DNA of 64,000 nucleotides from Triplophysa rosa. Taxonomy: Eukaryota > Chordata > Actinopteri > Cypriniformes > Nemacheilidae. A program made the position numbers and the translations under genes. The notes beneath the pieces are model-generated. The model was not told where the DNA came from. It searched no databases and saw only the letters and a program-made list of their open reading frames with translations. Below are positions 60,053 through 64,000 of the stretch, piece by piece. Each line of letters begins with the position of its first letter. Positions within the stretch are counted from its first letter, which is position 1. The stretch covers positions 6,053,556 to 6,117,555 of the forward strand of contig NC_079913.1 of assembly GCF_024868665.1 (NCBI RefSeq). Direction: 5' to 3'.

Positions 60053-60260
60053 TTCGGTGGCGTCGTGTGCATTCAGCGGCTCAATCTCAGGCGCATTTCT
60101 CTGACAGCACAGCCTCCCTCAGCGTGCATTTCCCCGCGCCTAGTCCCTCTATTCACTGACCGCCGGTGCGATTGAACGCTCCCTCAGCCTCGTTGTGGAG
60201 CGGAGGGGAGCTGAGCTGGGGGTGTGAACAGACACACAAACGAGAATTGGTGCACACTAC
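60053..60260 (-). promoter_or_regulatory. Presumed 5' UTR and proximal promoter of grip1 (b-type isoform)
   Basis: Immediately 5' of the grip1 ATG the base composition changes: CpG dinucleotides are frequent from about 59640 to 60260, in contrast to the AT-rich intron. The stretch holds GC-rich tracts (ccccgcgcc, cggaggggagctgag) and no TATA box, which is the usual look of a CpG-type vertebrate promoter. Three upstream ATGs (minus strand, within 60065-60135) could make short out-of-frame uORFs if transcription starts above them. The start site itself cannot be placed from sequence. Confidence 0.5.
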
Positions 60261-60715
60261 AACCCACTAAACGCGAAAATGTTACTTCTCAACACTTCAT
60301 CACATTATAGCTTCCCATGGCAAATCTAAACATTTCCCCACGTTACTTTCGTGTTAACGTAATTGTGCACAGCTGGTCCGATGGTCTGTTCCAGCGATAG
60401 TGAGTTTGTTGCGTTCATTCATCTCGGCGGGGTGGGTTGTATGACGTTGTGAGGTAACACAATTAGGAATATGATGTATATCGCAACGTCTAAACGTTGC
60501 CGTTTACGGAAGCATGGGTTTATGCGTAATGGTTGTTCGTTAATCGTGTAGAAAGGATCAGCCCACCTACGGTTACTGTGCAGCGGTTTGCGAGTGGGTT
60601 TCGAGAGCCCACTGTGCTGAACTCTAATTAACTTGCTGGTAATTTAATTATATCTGCTTATGTACCATTTTTAAGCTCATTGATGTTATTCAAATAGGTA
60701 TACGGACCATTTAGG

Positions 60716-60860
60716 AGCTAAATGTATGCAAAGGTCATGGGTTTGATTCCCAGAAACCATACATACTAATAAAAAATGTATAGCTTGGATGCACTTTATT
60801 CATTATGTATGCCTGAAGTTTGAATGCCAGTAGCTTTGGATAAAATCGTGTCAAATAAGT
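60716..60860 (+). mobile_element. tRNA-derived SINE (cyprinid type), head truncated
   Basis: It has a box-B-like word 'ggtcatgggtttgattccca', then 'acatactaataaaaaatgta', 'tagcttggatgcact' and the tail 'agtagctttggataaaat'. The tRNA-like box A head is missing. Confidence 0.75.
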
Positions 60861-60890
60861 AAACGTAGGCTATACATATTACAAAAAATC

Positions 60891-61020
60891 TGGTCTTGCA
60901 GCTCAACTGATGAAGCTTGGCACTATAGTGGATTCGTTTCTGAGGTAATGTACATTTTTATTCTTTGTGTAGCTTGAATGCACTGTAAGCTGCTTTCTTT
61001 AAAACAATCTGTGAAATGCA
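60891..61020 (+). mobile_element. Second SINE copy of the same family, with tRNA-like head
   Basis: It starts with the tRNA-like 'gcagctcaactgatgaagct' and 'tggcactatag' (box A region) and continues 'tgtagcttgaatgcactgta' and 'agctgctttctttaaaa'. Box B is decayed. It lies about 30 bases after the previous copy in the same orientation. Confidence 0.72.
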
Positions 61021-63864
61021 TAGTAGTAAATAAATAGATTTATGTTATGTGATAAAAGATTTATATTTACAATCAAAATTTATAAAGGATTATTTCTGAA
61101 ATATTGTGCTTTTTCCAGCCTTGTTAAGTGTTGTAGTTAACCCTACTGCCCAAAACATCTGGTTGCTGTCTATGCTGGTGGTCCGCAACAACACGCTTCT
61201 GCCAGCGTGTAGACAACACACAGCCAGTGGGGAAAAACATACAGATAAATGTGGGTAGAGATGCTGCCTTTCGGTGGGCATCGTGACACATCATCATCGC
61301 CCTACTTTCCTCATCCATTCCTCCCCCTCCGGCTTCCCGTCCATCCATTCACCGGGGTGCCCTGGCGGCTTCAAGTGCGTCAGAGCGAGTGCTGCGGGGC
61401 GAGGCTAGGGCATAATGAGTCAGGTCGGGCAAAGAAAAACAGTCAGTGCTTATCTTCTTTTGGACTCCTTTAACCTAATCCATCTGTTCGTCCCTCAGTT
61501 AGCATAGCATGATACACCACAGAGAAAATAAGAGGGGGTTCAGAGAGTAATCTAATGCCCTTATAGCGTCTCCTAATGGTTCCACTAGTGGGTGTGGAAG
61601 TTATGTAGAGAGGAGTGTGGATGGTATATAATTACACTTGGGAAGAAGTCAATACCTGGAAATGAAATATTCCGATTGCCAAGCTCATAGTCCCTATGAA
61701 CATGTGTATGAGAGGATTCTATGGTTGCTAAGCACACATCGCCAAGGGATGATGACTCAAGGCTGCGTATAAAACGTTAGCTGTATTGTGACCTCAGTCT
61801 TTATAAGGTGATGAGGGGAGTCCAGAAAACTGCGCTGCGCTCTCCCCAAGGCCTTTTTTTTTAGAATCCTGTTTTCATAGCGCCACGTTCTCCAATAAAG
61901 CACTTGACCAAAAATGTATGCTTCTCAGCCCACACCGAAGGTTAATATTCTGATCATAAACCACCTCAAGCCAACACCGTGAGTTAAGTCGGTACTGAAC
62001 GGCTTCTTTGTTTGTTTGAGGTTTTCACCTGGAGAGATCCATTACCATTCGAGCTGCATTTTCGCTATCTTCACATCAACCGATGCTCCGAGATGTTTCG
62101 ATTATCAAGCCACCATAAAATTGTTTTATTAATGAAGCGTGACGCTACGTGACAACACTTTGTCTGTCTACATAATAACCTTTGTTATTATATAAGTTTG
62201 TTCTCATTACGAACCAATTTTCATTATTGTCGAAGAAAAAACTCAAAAGTTCTGCTTAGTTCTAGCTATAGCAGTTCAATAATAAGCTACACTTTTCTAT
62301 ATTCAGTCTTATTTCATTGTTCCACTTGCCATTTTCAATTACAATTTTTAGAACGGTCAAAATAAGACGATCGTAACTGCAGAAAATATCCGTGCTCTTT
62401 AGATATAGCTCTGCTTCAAAAACCCAGCCTCCGGAATACTGATTCCTAATGTTTTCCATCCTAGACAAAATATTTTAGCAGTCCCTTTTTTTCCCCAAGT
62501 ATAGCATTTGCCTTCCACACGATTGAACATGTCATCTACCTCGTCCACAAGACACTTTCATTTAACTTCAGAGGAAGATAGCGACACAATTATTGTTATG
62601 TTTTGATGGATATTAATGCGGGCATGTTTCGGGGACATTTTGATGCGATAAATCAAGCGATGTTGCGAGAGCTATCTCAGCTGTGACGAAGGACGGAGCA
62701 AAAACAAAATCGAGCGAGATATTGCTTCTGTAATAACCGCAGTGATTGTCTAAGTTTTGTGATTAGGATGCTCTGTAAATCATTATTTATGAAACAACAA
62801 TCAGCAGGCATTGATCTTGACGTCTAAGTGATGTCCGCTGGCTTACAGCGGTGATGGACTGCATCATTTAAAGACATAATCAAAAGACGAGACCTGCCAT
62901 TATTGCTCTTAGCTGTCAATGCTAATAACTGTCATTTACCCCGCTGTGATTCATTACACGACCTTTGAGGCAGGACACACATGGCTTACTCTAAACACAC
63001 ACCCAGCATGCCTTGCGCCACCCCGATCACCAGTCAGACTCCGCAGTGCTTGATATAACAGTTGGCACCACCTGGGTGCCGGGCTCGTGAAGCAGATGGA
63101 GCCCAAAAAGGGAGAAGCATAAATAAAGAATGCAGAGCGAGGATAGGGAAACGGACAGATGGAAATAAAGAGAATTTCTTTGCTTCTGAGGAGGAATCCG
63201 AAGGTCTGTCGAGGGAACGGTCCAGGCGTAAATCGTGAATTCTCATGCAGGTCTTGCAGGAGAGGCAGACTCCTGTTGCTGTCGAGAAAGGTCTGCCTGA
63301 CCTCGCATGCCGCGTCTGCCCTCACGCAATGTAATTCACAGCCCTGTGGCAGCGTTTCAAGTCGCACAGGGCAATCAAAGGCAATATGATTTCTGCTTCA
63401 ACCACTTTAGCGCCCATTACAATTCTTGTATGCCTTGTCAAATAAAAATCCAGTGGCTGTGTACTTTCTCTTAGCATGAGAAATGAGAGCGAGAAATAAA
63501 GAGTTGAAAAACAACAAAAGGGACATGTGCAAAATTATTTGGGGGAAAATATTTAAAAGATTGTCAGAACATGACTAGAGGAGGCAACAGGGCTATTGAC
63601 TTTGCCTGACGGTCCTTGGGGTGTTTTCTAAAGAATATTGCAAGAAGCGGTCGTCTCACGTGGCGCGTATTCGTCTTGGTTGGAACAAAAGCGAAGACGG
63701 ATGCCTTGGGATGTCCTCTGCACGAAAACAGATTCATTCAAATGCTTTTGGTGAGGGATGTGCAGAATGGCATTTTTCAAATGTACTTGCAATAACATTA
63801 CCTGAGCAGAACGGACTGGAATAGAATGCAGACGCTTTGTGTAAAAATCAGACTGTTTTGTAAT
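61021..63864. other. Upstream intergenic DNA
   Basis: Apart from the block at 62540-62960, nothing is recognised. The 137-codon minus frame 62954-63367 has no domain and no exon borders. Confidence 0.45.
62540..62960. other. Candidate conserved non-coding block upstream of grip1
   Basis: About 2.5 kb 5' of the grip1 exon. Repeat-free, CpG-retaining ('gatgcgataaatcaagcgat', 'gatattaatgcgggcatg'), with 'tcttagctgtcaatgctaat' and 'taactgtcatttacc' (TGTCA words of the MEIS/TGIF type). Confidence 0.3.
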
Positions 63865-64000
63865 TAAAGGGATAGTTCTCCTAAAAGACTTTTTCTCTCC
63901 CTCATGTCATTTCAAACCTGTATGACTTACACAAAAGAAGATTATTTTGAAGAATGTCGCTGACCAAACAACATTGGGGCATCGTTGACTTCCATTGTAT
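63865..64000. mobile_element. Cyprinid palindromic MITE (AGTTCACCC family), runs off the right edge
   Basis: It starts 'taattaaagggatagttctc' and contains 'tcatttcaaacctgtatgac' and 'gttgacttccattgtat' at the window end. Confidence 0.9.

Noticed and set aside
60731..60760. Possible tRNA gene (box-B word)
   Set aside because: The surrounding sequence is a SINE; there is no cloverleaf or box A at the right distance.
62954..63367. 137-codon minus-strand open frame
   Set aside because: Looked at as a possible upstream gene; the peptide shows no domain and a second frame overlaps it.

Overview
This is non-microbial DNA from a teleost fish, almost certainly a cyprinid (the zebrafish, carp and goldfish group). 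There are no operons, ribosome binding sites or long uninterrupted coding regions. The window is filled with interspersed repeats typical of cyprinid genomes: about seventeen copies of the short palindromic element that begins TTAAAGG(G)A(T/C)AGTTCACCC and carries the words 'tcatttactcaccctca' and 'ttctgcagaacacaaaagaa'; tRNA-derived SINEs; Tc1-like and hAT-like remnants; foldback elements; and a 5'-truncated LINE of the L2/CR1 type.

Only one stretch of host protein-coding sequence is recognised. On the minus strand, 60052 down to 59998 encodes the 18-residue N-terminus MPGWKKNIPACLQADEEG and ends at a 5' splice donor (GAG|GTATGG). This matches the short first coding exon of the palmitoylated isoform (b-type N-terminus) of glutamate receptor interacting protein 1, GRIP1, a multi-PDZ scaffold for AMPA receptors. 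The palmitoylated cysteine, Cys11, is in place. The gene therefore runs right to left. Positions 1-59997 are best read as part of its very long first intron, and 60053-64000 as 5' UTR, promoter and upstream intergenic DNA. No second GRIP1 exon (the PDZ1-linker exon) was found.

Layout. 1-11.5 kb: intron with palindromic MITEs, one SINE, a near-perfect 50-bp-arm palindrome at 4.9-5.15 kb and a long CA/CGCA microsatellite. 11.55-12.51 kb: an internally deleted hAT transposon that still carries a recognisable BED-type zinc finger. 13.3-13.7 and 18.1-18.6 kb: two old Tc1/mariner-type elements. 26.2-27.3 kb: nested TTTAAA-flanked elements, one with a conserved coding exon on the minus strand. 32.5-36.2 kb: two copies of a repeat that carries a TATA box and a splice donor. 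37.4-38.8 kb: three elements end to end (MITE, giant foldback, hAT with a perfect 8-bp duplication). 40.16-40.84 kb: minus-strand L2-type LINE end. 41.1, 49.3, 54.8 and 55.3 kb: further non-autonomous DNA elements. 41.4-48.7 kb and several other blocks are free of recognised repeats, and some look like conserved non-coding regulatory DNA, which can only be confirmed by cross-species alignment. 60.7-61.0 kb: two SINE copies side by side just upstream of the promoter.

No undescribed multi-gene system was found. The most useful observations are the isoform-defining GRIP1 exon, the transposon-borne promoter/splice-donor cassette, the coding remnants inside two DNA transposons, and the candidate enhancers in the intron.
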